The notes under the pieces: generated by a model
The model's input: only the letters and a program-made list of their open reading frames with translations
Database searches by the model: none
What the model was told of the DNA's origin: nothing
Source of the DNA: Bifidobacterium breve
GTDB lineage: Bacteria > Actinomycetota > Acidimicrobiia > Acidimicrobiales > Acidimicrobilacustridaceae
Reading direction: 5' to 3'
Length of the DNA: 64,000 bases
Assembly (NCBI GenBank): GCA_945860545.1
Contig: CAMAQM010000005.1
Location: 1 to 64,000 of the forward strand
In this document: in pieces, positions 1 through 9,032 of the stretch
Layout: every line of letters begins with the position of its first letter
How positions within the stretch are numbered: the stretch's first letter is position 1
Made by a program: the position numbers and the translations under genes

Positions 1-976
1 GTCGGTCACCCGCCCCCACCAACTCAAGGGTGGTCATGGTCATGAGGCACTTCGGGCACACGCCGCAGTTGCCATCCCCTGCTTTGGTGAAACACACCCG
101 CAACCAGCGCATGGCCCAGTCGTCGGTTGCGACCAACGCCGTCTTTTCCACACGGGTACCTGCCACAGGGTGTCGATGCACGATCGCCACCGATGACGAC
201 GACCACAGCGAATCAGACAGTTCGTGCACCGAGGCCGGTGTGGGGTCCCCCGCCGTGATGGTGGAGGCAATACGGACCTCGGCGAGCTGTGGACCCAGCA
301 CCAGAGCGAACGAGGCCAGCACCTGGCCGTGAGCGATCAACCAGCCCGGTGATGGTTCGAGGAGTTGGCGCACGTTGGTGGTGACCCGCAACAGCGGTAG
401 GCCCAATTCCCGCGCCGCCGCGTCGGTGCCGACCATCACCGCGGCGAGACCGTCGGAGGCATATGGGGGGTCCACCCAGTCGATGGTGACGAGGTGCGTG
501 ATCTCGGCCCGATCCGTGAGGTACGTCGACATCGAGTCCACGCCTCGGGAGAAGAACAGCCCGACCCCACGTCCGCCCCGTCCGCCGACGGCGTCGTCAG
601 CGGAATTGGCGCGAGGCCCGGCATCGGAAACCTCGTCGGCACGCAACATCGGAGCCCGCATGTCGTAAAAACCGGCCTGGACGGACATGGCGCGCTCGGC
701 ACCGTCGAGCGCGGCGGCGTCCACGCTCCCCTCGACCACACCATCGACGCCGCTTGCGGCCGCCGTCAACGCAAGGATCGGCAGGAACGCCGTCGCCGAA
801 TGATCGAGCGGCCCGTCACCGTGGAGACGCAGCCGCAATCGGAAACCGTCGCCGGCGATCCCACCGCGCAACAGTGCGGTCGACGCCTGCACCCCATCGG
901 CATACTCGGGACGCACGTCGCTGAGCACGACCGTCTGGCCCTCACGACGACGCCCACCGGACCACCAACGCGCCAC
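1..976 (-). CDS. PP-loop ATPase-like protein (C-terminus cut by window edge)
   Basis: The frame is open from a GTG start at 976, with AGGAGG 8 nt upstream, to the window edge (about 325 residues). The ORF track lacks it because the stop lies outside the window. Around residues 140-149 it reads GLFFSRGVDSMS, resembling the SGGVDS nucleotide-binding P-loop of PP-loop ATPases (QueC, asparagine synthase, ThiI type) with Arg in place of one Gly. Near residue 300 it has CFTKAGDGNCGVCPKC, a QueC-like Cys cluster that could bind zinc. The first 115 residues are not recognised. It is divergent from the glycosyltransferase at 1050, which suggests surface-sugar or nucleotide modification. The fold is likely; substrate and function are unknown. 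Confidence 0.72.
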   Translation of the reverse strand, partial: MARWWSGGRRREGQTVVLSDVRPEYADGVQASTALLRGGIAGDGFRLRLRLHGDGPLDHSATAFLPILALTAAASGVDGVVEGSVDAAALDGAERAMSVQAGFYDMRAPMLRADEVSDAGPRANSADDAVGGRGGRGVGLFFSRGVDSMSTYLTDRAEITHLVTIDWVDPPYASDGLAAVMVGTDAAARELGLPLLRVTTNVRQLLEPSPGWLIAHGQVLASFALVLGPQLAEVRIASTITAGDPTPASVHELSDSLWSSSSVAIVHRHPVAGTRVEKTALVATDDWAMRWLRVCFTKAGDGNCGVCPKCLMTMTTLELVGAGDR

Positions 977-1037
977 GCCGAGCTCCTCCTGTGTGTCGCC
1001 CTTCGCTGATCCCCAAAGGTCTGAAGTCGCCGAACGG

Positions 1038-1043
1038 TAGCAT
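1038..1043 (+). promoter_or_regulatory. -10 element of a leaderless promoter (glycosyltransferase)
   Basis: TAGCAT lies 6 nt before the ATG at 1050 and no Shine-Dalgarno sequence is present. This matches a -10 hexamer placed so that transcription begins at the start codon. Confidence 0.5.
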
Positions 1044-1049
1044 CGCGCC

Positions 1050-3539
1050 ATGGACCGCCACGCCGACGTCGCAGCAGCGATACGAACCCGCGTGTGCACC
1101 ATCGCAGCGACCAACTACCTCCCCCAGGTCAGGGTTCTCGCTGCGTCGCTTGCCGCCAGCGGTCACGGCGAACCGCTTCACGTGTTCCTCGTCGACGACC
1201 CCTACGGGCAGACCGTGGTCTCCGATGCGGAACTCGAGGTCATGACCCTCGATCGAGTCGACCTCGAAGCCGACTGGTTCGCCCGGATGAGCGTGTACTA
1301 CGACGTGACCGAACTGGCGACCTCGGTGAAACCCTCGGTGCTCGCAGGTCTCGCCGACGCCGATGTTGCGGTGGTCGTCTACCTCGATCCCGACACCGAA
1401 CTGTTCGACAACCTCGACGACCTGTGGACCACGTGTGCCGCCGAGGATGCCCTGATGCTGACGCCCCACGCCTTGGGTCCCTTCCCACGTGACGCCAAGG
1501 GCATCGATGAGCGCGTCCTGCGACTGTCGGGGTCGTTCAACCTCGGGTTCATCGCCGTACCCAACAGTGACGAAGGCAGCCGATTCCTGCGTTGGTGGGC
1601 CGAACGACTCCGTTTCGACGCCGTCATCGACCACGCCGAAGGCCTGTTCACCGATCAGCGTCCCGTCGACTGGGCCCCCTCGCTGTTTCGCACCCACGTG
1701 GTGAGGGACCCCGGGGTCAACGTGGCCTACTGGAACCTCCATGAACGCCCCATTTCACGTCGCGGCGAGGTGTGGATGGCCGGCGAGGTCCCCCTGCGCC
1801 TGTTCCACTACAGCTCGTTCAATCCCACCACCCCACACCTCGTGAGTCGCCATCAGGGTTCCCGACCGCGAATCCTGCGCAGCGAGCATCCCGACCTCGG
1901 AGTGCTGTTGGACCGCTACGCCACGCTTCTCGCCAACCAAGGCTGGGGGGACCGATCCGGATACCGGTGGGATCACCTCCCGAACGGGGTGCGGCTGACC
2001 CCGTGGCTGCGACGGCGGTACCGCACCGAAACGATGGCGGTGACGCTCGGCCACCCAACCCATTTCGCCATGCCGCCCGAGCCACGCGGCCCCGACTGGG
2101 TGGCGACGTTCACCGACTGGCTGTGCGAACCGGTGCACCCCACCGTCCTCCCCCGCTACGTCGACGCGCTGCTGGACCACCGTGGTGATCTCCGCGCCTC
2201 GCTCGATGGCCTTGACGCTCGAACCTTCAGTAGGAAACTGGGTGACTGGCTGGCCACCTCGGGCATCGAACAGGAAGGCCTGACACCATCGCTCGCCCTC
2301 CGACTCGGGGGGCTGGTGGAACGCTGGGCGGACGACATGGTCGCCGCGGCGGCCCGAGGCTCGGGGTCGGTTCCACCACCGCCCGACGTCGAGATGGTGA
2401 ACGTCGTGGGGTTCAGCGGGTCGGCCAACGGTCTGGCCAGCGGCGCCCGTCTCGTCACCTCACTGCTCAGTCACGCCGGGATCCCCCATCGGTCCGTCCC
2501 CGTCGACCACCCGAACCACCTCACCCACGTCGACGATCCAAGCCACATCGACCTCGTCACCCCCGGACCGGCCCTCGAACCGGCCGACATCACGGTGGCG
2601 TGCATCAACGCCGAGACGTTGGCGTGGGCGAGTCCACCCGTGCGCCACCGACTCCTCGGCGACGGCTACCGGGTCGGGTACTGGTGGTGGGAGGTCGACG
2701 TATTGCCTCCACTCGAAACGCACCACCTCCACGAAGTTGACGAGATCTGGGTGGGGTCCAGTTTCGTGGCGCACCTGTTTCGCACCCTCACCGATCTGCC
2801 CGTCCACCAGGTTCCCCTCCCCGCCCGCACCCCCAGACCGACCAGCATCGACCTCGAAGGCATGGGTGTGGCCGCCGACGCCACCGTGTTTTCGTTCGTC
2901 TTCGACTACTCGAGCGTGATCGGCCGCAAAAACCCGCTAGGTCTCATCAATGCGTGGCGGGCTGCGTTCACCCCCGACGACGGCTGTGTGCTTGTCCTCA
3001 AGTCGATGAACGCCGTGAGCCACCCTGTTGAGGCCGAGGCGGTCCGTCACGCGGTGGCGGACCGTCACGACATCGTGATGATCGAGCATCGCCTCACCGA
3101 GGGCGAACTCGACGCCCTCGTCGCCCACTCTGACGCCTACGTCTCGCTGCACCGGGCGGAAGGGTTGGGCCTCACCATGCTCGACGCCTGCCTGCTCGGG
3201 GTGCCGGTGGTGGCCAGTGACGTTGGAGGGTGCATGGATTTCCTCGCAGCCGACAGTTCGTGGCTGGTGCCGACCTCTGCGGTCCCCGTCGGCCCCGGAA
3301 ACGACCCGTATCCGGCGGTTGCCACCTGGGCCGAACCTGACCTCGACGTTGCCGTTTCCCATCTACGCGAGATCGCCGCCGACCCCGCCGCAGCCCGGGC
3401 ACGCGCCGGAACCGCCCGTCAACGCGCCCTCGACACCTACGATGCCGACATGTGCTCCGCCATTGTCGCCCAACGGGTCGCTGCCATCCGCGCAGGGATC
3501 GCGTCCCACCGTGCAGTGCCGAACGACGTGATCCGATGA
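1050..3539 (+). CDS. two-domain glycosyltransferase (GT-A-like N-terminus, GT4-type C-terminus)
   Basis: This 829-residue cytosolic protein probably adds sugars to a surface glycan. Residues about 14-300 look like a GT-A nucleotide-sugar transferase: the opening TIATNYLPQVRVLAASL and an acidic DPDTE site near residue 116. Residues about 450-810 look like a GT-B/GT4 enzyme: FSGSANGLASGARL, then the donor-site signature HRAEGLGLTMLDACLLGVPV near residue 700. Two catalytic domains in one chain suggest two consecutive transfers. The ATG start has a leaderless -10 just upstream. The next gene overlaps its stop by 4 bp and a pyruvyl-transferase-like gene follows, so the three are probably one operon. 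Sugar specificity cannot be read from the sequence. Confidence 0.85.
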   Translation: MDRHADVAAAIRTRVCTIAATNYLPQVRVLAASLAASGHGEPLHVFLVDDPYGQTVVSDAELEVMTLDRVDLEADWFARMSVYYDVTELATSVKPSVLAGLADADVAVVVYLDPDTELFDNLDDLWTTCAAEDALMLTPHALGPFPRDAKGIDERVLRLSGSFNLGFIAVPNSDEGSRFLRWWAERLRFDAVIDHAEGLFTDQRPVDWAPSLFRTHVVRDPGVNVAYWNLHERPISRRGEVWMAGEVPLRLFHYSSFNPTTPHLVSRHQGSRPRILRSEHPDLGVLLDRYATLLANQGWGDRSGYRWDHLPNGVRLTPWLRRRYRTETMAVTLGHPTHFAMPPEPRGPDWVATFTDWLCEPVHPTVLPRYVDALLDHRGDLRASLDGLDARTFSRKLGDWLATSGIEQEGLTPSLALRLGGLVERWADDMVAAAARGSGSVPPPPDVEMVNVVGFSGSANGLASGARLVTSLLSHAGIPHRSVPVDHPNHLTHVDDPSHIDLVTPGPALEPADITVACINAETLAWASPPVRHRLLGDGYRVGYWWWEVDVLPPLETHHLHEVDEIWVGSSFVAHLFRTLTDLPVHQVPLPARTPRPTSIDLEGMGVAADATVFSFVFDYSSVIGRKNPLGLINAWRAAFTPDDGCVLVLKSMNAVSHPVEAEAVRHAVADRHDIVMIEHRLTEGELDALVAHSDAYVSLHRAEGLGLTMLDACLLGVPVVASDVGGCMDFLAADSSWLVPTSAVPVGPGNDPYPAVATWAEPDLDVAVSHLREIAADPAAARARAGTARQRALDTYDADMCSAIVAQRVAAIRAGIASHRAVPNDVIR

Positions 3540-3805
3540 CCAAGGCCACCGCCGCTCGCCGCGCCGCACAGCGGGCAATCGGCACCCCTGATGCGTCAGA
3601 ACTCGCTGAGATACTCGGTGGTTTCCAACGCTCGCTCGACGAGCTCACGACGCGCATCAGCCAGTTGGAGGAAACGCTCGGTGAGACCGGCGTGGAGACC
3701 CGGGCCCAACTCGACCTACTCCGCAGCGTGGCGGTCGAGCACGCCGACCGACTCGATCGACTGTCGAGCGCTGAGCACCCACCCCGCGACACCACCGACC
3801 GCTAG
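3536..3805 (+). CDS. small coiled-coil protein in glycan operon
   Basis: The 89-residue product starts at an ATG overlapping the glycosyltransferase stop (ATGA), so translation is probably coupled. The ORF track starts further upstream inside the previous gene, which the overlap makes unlikely. Residues about 22-80 have heptad-like spacing (FQRSLDELTTRISQLEETL, then LLRSVAVEHADRLDRL) and are predicted to form a helix or coiled coil. It has no signal peptide or membrane segment. I do not recognise the family. It could be a scaffold or length regulator for the neighbouring glycosyltransferase, but that rests on position only. Confidence 0.6.
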   Translation: MTKATAARRAAQRAIGTPDASELAEILGGFQRSLDELTTRISQLEETLGETGVETRAQLDLLRSVAVEHADRLDRLSSAEHPPRDTTDR

Positions 3806-3811
3806 TCAGGC

Positions 3812-5143
3812 GTGAGGGACGCTGGCGTGCTCAGTGAACGGCCATCGCCGCCCCGGCACGTGGTGGTGGTGGCCGACCTCGGCGGCGGCGAGGGATACCA
3901 CGTCGGTGACGAGGCCATGGCAGAGGCCAACGTGGCCATGCTGCGGGAGGCCGGTGGAGAGGACCTCACCATCACCGTGACGAGTGCCGACCCGACGTGG
4001 ACGGCCGCAAAACTCGGTTGTGCAGCAGTGCCCTGGGTGGGGTTCGCCGAGTGCAACGACGACCGCCAGCGTCTCCGCCTGCTGGCGGACCGCGACACGG
4101 CGCGCGTAATCGCCGACACGCCGCTACTGGCGGCGGTGGCCGACGCCGACGCAGTCATCATCTCCGGTGGCGGCAACATCAACTCCCAGTGGCCCGACCA
4201 CCTCTTTGAGCGGGCCCTCGTTGGGCGCACCGCACGACGGCACCACACCCCGGTGTTGATCACCGGCCAGACCATCGGGCCACGCCTCGACGGGGTCCAT
4301 CGGGACCTGACCGCCGAACTGCTCGTCTCTGCGCACCTGGTCGGGGTACGCGAGCCGCACAGCGCCGCTCTCGCCACCGAACTCGGGGTCGGCACCGACG
4401 CCCTCATGATCCAGGCCGACGACTCGCTGGGACTCCGGCCGGCACCGCCGGATCTACTCCCCGACGGATTCGACCCCGGTTCACCGGACACCCCGAAGCG
4501 GTTCATCGCCGTGACGGTCCACCCCATCGCAGCGGCGGGCGATCCATTGGTTGCCGCCGTGGCCCGACAACTCGCCGAAGTGGCCGACCGTGTCGGCGCC
4601 CAGTTGCTCTACGTCCCTCACGTCCCCGCTGCGGTGGGACCACTGCAGCGGGGCGACACCGACATCGCCCACGAGATGGCCCGACTGTCGGGCGGATGGG
4701 TGCTCGAAGGCGCCGGAGCCCGAGGCGCCCGCTGGGCGTCGGCGGCGGCGTGGCTGGTGGTGGCCACCCGCTACCACCCGGTGGTGTTCGCCACCGCCGA
4801 GGCCACTCCCGCGTTGGCACTTCCCTCCGATCACTACACGGCGGTGAAGTCACTCGGCGCCCTCGGCCATGTGGGGCTCGGCGGCTGGCACCTCAACGTG
4901 CCCGATGTCGTCGGCGGCCGACTCGCCGCCGCAGTGGGTGAGATGGCGGCCCGGCGCGGGGAACTCGCCGGGTGGCTCAGGGACGCCCAGTCCCATCTCC
5001 GTCGTCTCGAGACACAACGTCAGGCCCGAGTCCTCGCTGGGGTGGGCCTGAGGGCCCCGGAGGGGGAAGCCCACGACAGCACGTTCGATCCCGTCACCCG
5101 CCCCGACGCCCCACGCCCGGCAGGGTCGTGGGTGCAGGGGTGA
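3812..5143 (+). CDS. polysaccharide pyruvyl transferase family protein
   Basis: The 443-residue protein resembles the polysaccharide pyruvyl transferase family (CsaB/WcaK type), which adds pyruvate ketals to surface sugars. Supporting features are the N-terminal glycine-rich segment VADLGGGEGYHVGDEAMAEA, the central ISGGGNINSQW, and ITGQTIGPRLDGVHRDL, all typical of the family. A C-terminal segment VVATRYHPVVFATAEATPAL matches the conserved RYHP/H site. The GTG at 3812 follows the coiled-coil gene by 6 nt; a GTG at 3827 is an alternative start. Together with the upstream two-domain glycosyltransferase it points to assembly of a pyruvylated surface polysaccharide. Family assignment is fairly firm; the acceptor is unknown. 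Confidence 0.8.
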   Translation: MRDAGVLSERPSPPRHVVVVADLGGGEGYHVGDEAMAEANVAMLREAGGEDLTITVTSADPTWTAAKLGCAAVPWVGFAECNDDRQRLRLLADRDTARVIADTPLLAAVADADAVIISGGGNINSQWPDHLFERALVGRTARRHHTPVLITGQTIGPRLDGVHRDLTAELLVSAHLVGVREPHSAALATELGVGTDALMIQADDSLGLRPAPPDLLPDGFDPGSPDTPKRFIAVTVHPIAAAGDPLVAAVARQLAEVADRVGAQLLYVPHVPAAVGPLQRGDTDIAHEMARLSGGWVLEGAGARGARWASAAAWLVVATRYHPVVFATAEATPALALPSDHYTAVKSLGALGHVGLGGWHLNVPDVVGGRLAAAVGEMAARRGELAGWLRDAQSHLRRLETQRQARVLAGVGLRAPEGEAHDSTFDPVTRPDAPRPAGSWVQG

Positions 5144-5146
5144 CGG

Positions 5147-5152
5147 TAGGGT
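5147..5152 (+). promoter_or_regulatory. -10 element of a leaderless promoter (glpD)
   Basis: TAGGGT lies 7 nt before the ATG at 5160. It argues for that ATG rather than the GTG at 5151 used in the ORF track, which would lie inside the promoter. Confidence 0.5.
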
Positions 5153-5159
5153 GGGGCCG

Positions 5160-6905
5160 ATGACGACCCCCCAGGCGAACATAGCGTTCACTCGTGACCA
5201 CGCTCTGGAGCGCCTCCGTAACGAAACGTTCGACGTCGTGGTGGTCGGCGGCGGCATCACCGGGGTGGGATGTGCACTCGACGCCGCGTCGCGAGGCCTG
5301 CGCACCGCTCTGGTCGAGCGCGACGACTTCGCGTCGGGGACCTCGTCGAAGTCCTCGAAACTGATCCACGGCGGGTTGCGCTACCTCCAACAAGGTGATG
5401 TCCGGCTCGTGTACGAGGCGCTGGCTGAACGGCAGCGACTCCGCCGAAACGCCCCCCACCTCGTCCACCTCCTCCCGTTCCTGTTGCCGGTCTTCGGCGG
5501 CAAAGGCGGAGTGATCCCCAAGAAGCTGGCGCGGGCGCTGGGCAGCGCCATGTGGATGTACGACCTCACCGGTGGTGCCCGCATCGGCAAGTTGCACAAG
5601 CGCATCAGTGCCGACGAGGCGTTCGCCCACATGCCGACACTGAAACGGGACCGCCTCGCCTCGTCGTACCTCTACTACGACGCCGAGGCCGACGACGCCC
5701 GCCTCACCCTGACCGTGGCCCGCACCGCGGCACTCGATTTCGGCGCAGTGATGCTCAACCGTGCCCGGGTGACCGCCATTGGGGCACCCGGGGACCACAC
5801 GTGGTTCACCGACCAGCAGATGCCCCTGCGCCTCCTCGAGCTTGAAGCCACCCTTGCCGACGGTTCCACCACCACGCTCGAGGTGCGCACCGCCTCGGTG
5901 ATCAACGCCGCAGGAGTGTGGGCCGACGAGGTCCGCAGTCTTGACGAGGGGGTCAACCCCGACACGATCCGGCCCGCCAAGGGGATCCACATCACTGTCC
6001 CGTGGGACAAGGTGCGCAACGACATCGCCGCCGTCATCCCCGTGCCGGGTGACAAACGCAGCGTCTTCGTCGTGCCGTGGGGCGACTTCACGTTCATCGG
6101 TACCACCGACACCGACTACGACGGCCCCGTCGACGACCCGCAGTGCACACCCGAGGACGTCGACTACCTCCTCGGGGCCATCAACGGGGCGGTCGTCGAG
6201 CCACTGGGGCGCGACGACGTGCTGGGAACGTGGGCGGGTCTGCGACCACTCGTGAAACAAACCGACAGTGGCCGGACCGCCGACCTGTCCCGCCGCCACC
6301 AGGTGGTCCACTCGGCGTCGGGGGTCGTCACCGTCAGCGGAGGCAAGCTCACCACCTACCGCGAGATGGCGGCCGACACCGTCGACCACCTCCTCGCCCA
6401 CGCCCTGACCTCGCCTGCGGTGCGCAACCGGGTTCGCCGCCGCAGCCACACCAAGCGCCTGCGCCTTCGCGGTGCCGCCGGATATGAGACCCAACTCGCC
6501 GCCGCACCCACCGAAGGTCTCGACGCCGACACCATGGCGCACCTCGCCAACCGGTACGGCGGTGAGGCGCCCGTGGTGATCGACCTCGTCCGCCACGACC
6601 CGTCGCTGGGCAGCCCGATCATCGACGGCCTCCCCTACCTCGCGGCTGAGGTCGTGCATGCGGTCCGTCACGAGATGGCCACCACCCTCGACGACGTCCT
6701 GAGTCGACGCACTCGCGCACGACTGCAACTGCGAGACGCCTCGGCGGACGCCGCAGGTGCAGTCGCCGACCTGATGGGTGCCGAACTCGGTTGGGATATG
6801 GATCACCGCGACGCCGAGGTCGCCTCCTATCTGGCTTCGGTGGCCGCAGAGCGTGCCAGTGGCGCCCTTCCGGTGACCTCGACGAGTCCGGGCAGCGGCT
6901 CGTGA
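5160..6905 (+). CDS. glpD: aerobic glycerol-3-phosphate dehydrogenase
   Basis: The 581-residue flavoprotein oxidises sn-glycerol-3-phosphate to dihydroxyacetone phosphate and passes electrons to quinone at the membrane. The N-terminal FAD-binding Rossmann motif DVVVVGGGITGVGCALDAAS and the following SGTSSKSSKLIHGGLRYLQQ are hallmark GlpD/GlpA sequences. The middle has WGDFTFIGTTDTDYDG, and the C-terminal helical domain ends near residue 560; the length is normal for GlpD. The start at 5160 fits the leaderless promoter. The stop overlaps the next start (GTGA), coupling it to an alkyl-DHAP-synthase-like flavoprotein, and a glycerol-kinase-like gene lies 2 kb downstream. Together they suggest glycerol use and/or supply of DHAP for ether lipids. 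Confidence 0.93.
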   Translation: MTTPQANIAFTRDHALERLRNETFDVVVVGGGITGVGCALDAASRGLRTALVERDDFASGTSSKSSKLIHGGLRYLQQGDVRLVYEALAERQRLRRNAPHLVHLLPFLLPVFGGKGGVIPKKLARALGSAMWMYDLTGGARIGKLHKRISADEAFAHMPTLKRDRLASSYLYYDAEADDARLTLTVARTAALDFGAVMLNRARVTAIGAPGDHTWFTDQQMPLRLLELEATLADGSTTTLEVRTASVINAAGVWADEVRSLDEGVNPDTIRPAKGIHITVPWDKVRNDIAAVIPVPGDKRSVFVVPWGDFTFIGTTDTDYDGPVDDPQCTPEDVDYLLGAINGAVVEPLGRDDVLGTWAGLRPLVKQTDSGRTADLSRRHQVVHSASGVVTVSGGKLTTYREMAADTVDHLLAHALTSPAVRNRVRRRSHTKRLRLRGAAGYETQLAAAPTEGLDADTMAHLANRYGGEAPVVIDLVRHDPSLGSPIIDGLPYLAAEVVHAVRHEMATTLDDVLSRRTRARLQLRDASADAAGAVADLMGAELGWDMDHRDAEVASYLASVAAERASGALPVTSTSPGSGS

Positions 6906-8446
6906 CCGGCCCGAACGACGGGACAACGCCGCTGGGGACCGGTGCACCGGTCGCTCCGATCACCCTCAACCTCCCAGACGGCGACGCGTTGCCACGCTGG
7001 GGTGTCGAGCGAGTGCCCGTTCCCGACGCCGTCGTGGCTGCGCTCACCGATGCCGTGGGTGGATCGGTGACGACCGCTGCGGCAGATCTCGCCGAGTCGT
7101 CACGCGACTGGTGGCCGCTGGCCATGACGTGGGCCGCCGATGGCGGCGTTGCCGGCCTCGCAAGCCTGGTGGTGCGCCCCGCCGATGCCAGCGAGGTGGC
7201 GTCCGTGCTGTCGATCTGCAACGAGGCGAGGATCCCGGTCACCGCCGCTGGGGGGCGTTCAGGGGTGTGTGGGTCCTCGGTGCCACTGTTCGGCGGGGTC
7301 GTCATGGACCTGTGCGCACTGGCGGGAATCCGGTCCGTCGATGCCGAGTCGCTCGTCGTCGACGTCGGGCCGGGCACATTCGGAGACCACTTCGAACACG
7401 AACTCGCCACCACGTGGGGACTCACCGTCGGTCATTGGCCCCAGTCGGTGGCCCTGTCGACGGTGGGTGGGTGGCTGGCGTGCCGTGGGGCGGGCCAGTT
7501 GTCGAACCGCTACGGAAAAATCGAGGACATGGTGGTGGGCCTCGACGTGGTCCTCGCCGACGGTTCGGCGCTGCACACGGGCGGCAACGCCCGCCAAGCC
7601 AGCGGGCCGGACCTGAACCAGTTGTTCGTCGGGTCGGAGGGGACGCTGGGCATCATCACCGGAGCGCGTCTGCGACTCCATCCGCTGCCCGCCACACGTC
7701 AGCACAGCGCGTGGGGGTTCGACTCGTTCGCCGACGGTCTTGATGCCTGTCGGCGCATGGTGCGACGAGGGGCGACGCCGGCGGTGTTGCGGCTGTATGA
7801 CGACGTGGAGGCGAACCGGAGCTACGCCACGGGGGACCGCCACGTTCTGCTCATCCTCGATGAGGGCGACCCGACGATGGTGACCGCCACCATGGCGGTG
7901 GCCCACGAGGAGTGTCACGCCACGGCCGGGGCCGCACCCCTCGATGACGGTCTCGTGGACCGGTGGCTCGCCCACCGCAACGAGGTCTCCGCGCTCGAAG
8001 CACTCATCTCAAAGGGGTTCGTGGTCGACACCATGGAAGTCACCGCCCCGTGGGCGACCATCGACGACGTGTACCGGGCGGTGACGGCGGCAATCGCTGC
8101 GGTGGACGGCACCCTTGTGGCGTCAGCCCACCAGTCCCACGCCTACCTCGACGGGGCGTGCCTCTATGTCACGTTCGCCGGTCGGGTCGACACCGACGCC
8201 CGGGACACCTACTACCGGGCCGTGTGGGACGCCGGCACGCTCGCAGCGCTCGGCGTCGGGGCGTCGCTTTCGCACCATCACGGGGTCGGGATCAACCGGG
8301 CCCGGTTCATGCGAACCGCTCTCGGAGGCGGGCTCGACGTGTTGCAGTCGGTCAAGGATGCCCTCGACCCCCATGGCATCCTCAACCCCGGAAAGTTGGG
8401 TTTGCGGTCCCCGTTCGGCACCGTGGCGTTCGCCGACCCGTCATGA
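6902..8446 (+). CDS. FAD-binding oxidase, alkyldihydroxyacetonephosphate synthase-like
   Basis: From a GTG overlapping the glpD stop this gives 514 residues; the ORF track start at 6791 lies inside glpD. The N-terminal FAD-binding (PCMH-type) domain carries VTAAGGRSGVCGSSVP, ALSTVGGWLACRGAGQLSNR and GSEGTLGIITGARLRLHPLP. The C-terminal half has SHAYLDGACLYVTFAG and SHHHGVGINRARF, ending LDPHGILNPGKLGL. The triple His and RWGVERVPVP near the N-terminus fit alkyl-DHAP synthase, which swaps the acyl chain of acyl-DHAP for a fatty alcohol, better than glycolate or D-lactate oxidase. Coupling to glpD, which makes DHAP, supports this. A generic FAD-linked 2-hydroxyacid oxidase remains possible. Confidence 0.78.
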   Translation: MTGPNDGTTPLGTGAPVAPITLNLPDGDALPRWGVERVPVPDAVVAALTDAVGGSVTTAAADLAESSRDWWPLAMTWAADGGVAGLASLVVRPADASEVASVLSICNEARIPVTAAGGRSGVCGSSVPLFGGVVMDLCALAGIRSVDAESLVVDVGPGTFGDHFEHELATTWGLTVGHWPQSVALSTVGGWLACRGAGQLSNRYGKIEDMVVGLDVVLADGSALHTGGNARQASGPDLNQLFVGSEGTLGIITGARLRLHPLPATRQHSAWGFDSFADGLDACRRMVRRGATPAVLRLYDDVEANRSYATGDRHVLLILDEGDPTMVTATMAVAHEECHATAGAAPLDDGLVDRWLAHRNEVSALEALISKGFVVDTMEVTAPWATIDDVYRAVTAAIAAVDGTLVASAHQSHAYLDGACLYVTFAGRVDTDARDTYYRAVWDAGTLAALGVGASLSHHHGVGINRARFMRTALGGGLDVLQSVKDALDPHGILNPGKLGLRSPFGTVAFADPS

Positions 8447-8865
8447 CCGGCCCGACGCCTGCCACACCTGCGGACTCGATGCTGGTGCCCGACGCCGTCA
8501 TCCGAGGCGCCGCGCTCGCCCTCGCCGTCGTGGTTCCCGCCGCCGTCCTCCAGTTGTTGATCGACGTCCCGAGCGTACGTTGGCTGCTGTTCGCCGTGAT
8601 TCTCGGCGGGTTCGGTGTCGGCGGCCATCGCGCTGGGGGACTCGCTTCGGCAACGCCGCTCACCAATGCCGCAGCGGCGGCGCTGGCGGCGTTCGTGGTC
8701 GCCCAGGGGGTGGCTGTCGCCCTGAGCGTGGCCAGAGGCAGTGCGGTGCAGTGGGCGGCGATCGCGTTCCTTGCCCTGCTGGCCACCTCGAGTGGGATGG
8801 TGGGGGCCATGGTGTCGTTGCGGCGCGGCTCGTCGGGGCGCAGCGGCGGCCGCTCTGACAGCTGA
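8443..8865 (+). CDS. small membrane protein of unknown function
   Basis: An ATG overlapping the previous stop (ATGA) gives 140 residues. The track extends this frame upstream through the previous gene, which is a shadow. There are four hydrophobic stretches (about residues 20-38, 43-60, 70-92 and 100-122), e.g. ALALAVVVPAAVLQLLIDV and VQWAAIAFLALLATSSGMVG, then a basic Ser/Gly tail. No catalytic motif is visible and I do not recognise the family. Its place between the AGPS-like enzyme and the glycerol-kinase-like gene suggests a membrane-linked role in the same pathway; this is inference from position. Confidence 0.65.
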   Translation: MTGPTPATPADSMLVPDAVIRGAALALAVVVPAAVLQLLIDVPSVRWLLFAVILGGFGVGGHRAGGLASATPLTNAAAAALAAFVVAQGVAVALSVARGSAVQWAAIAFLALLATSSGMVGAMVSLRRGSSGRSGGRSDS

Positions 8866-9032
8866 GCGGCGGCCGGTCGTGATGGTGAGGTTGTAGGGAC
8901 CGTGCGCCACCGCAACCAGCCTCGACATCTGTGGCAAGGTCTACGAAGGCGTGGTGGCCAACGCAGCCGTGTGCACAGGTCACCGGCGGAGACGACCTCA
9001 CCGCTGACACGACGAGCCCGGGGAGCCGCACC

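Noticed and set aside
5094-6947. 617-residue minus-strand ORF
   Set aside because: Antisense shadow of glpD, low complexity (GGV/RR-rich) and no recognisable domain.
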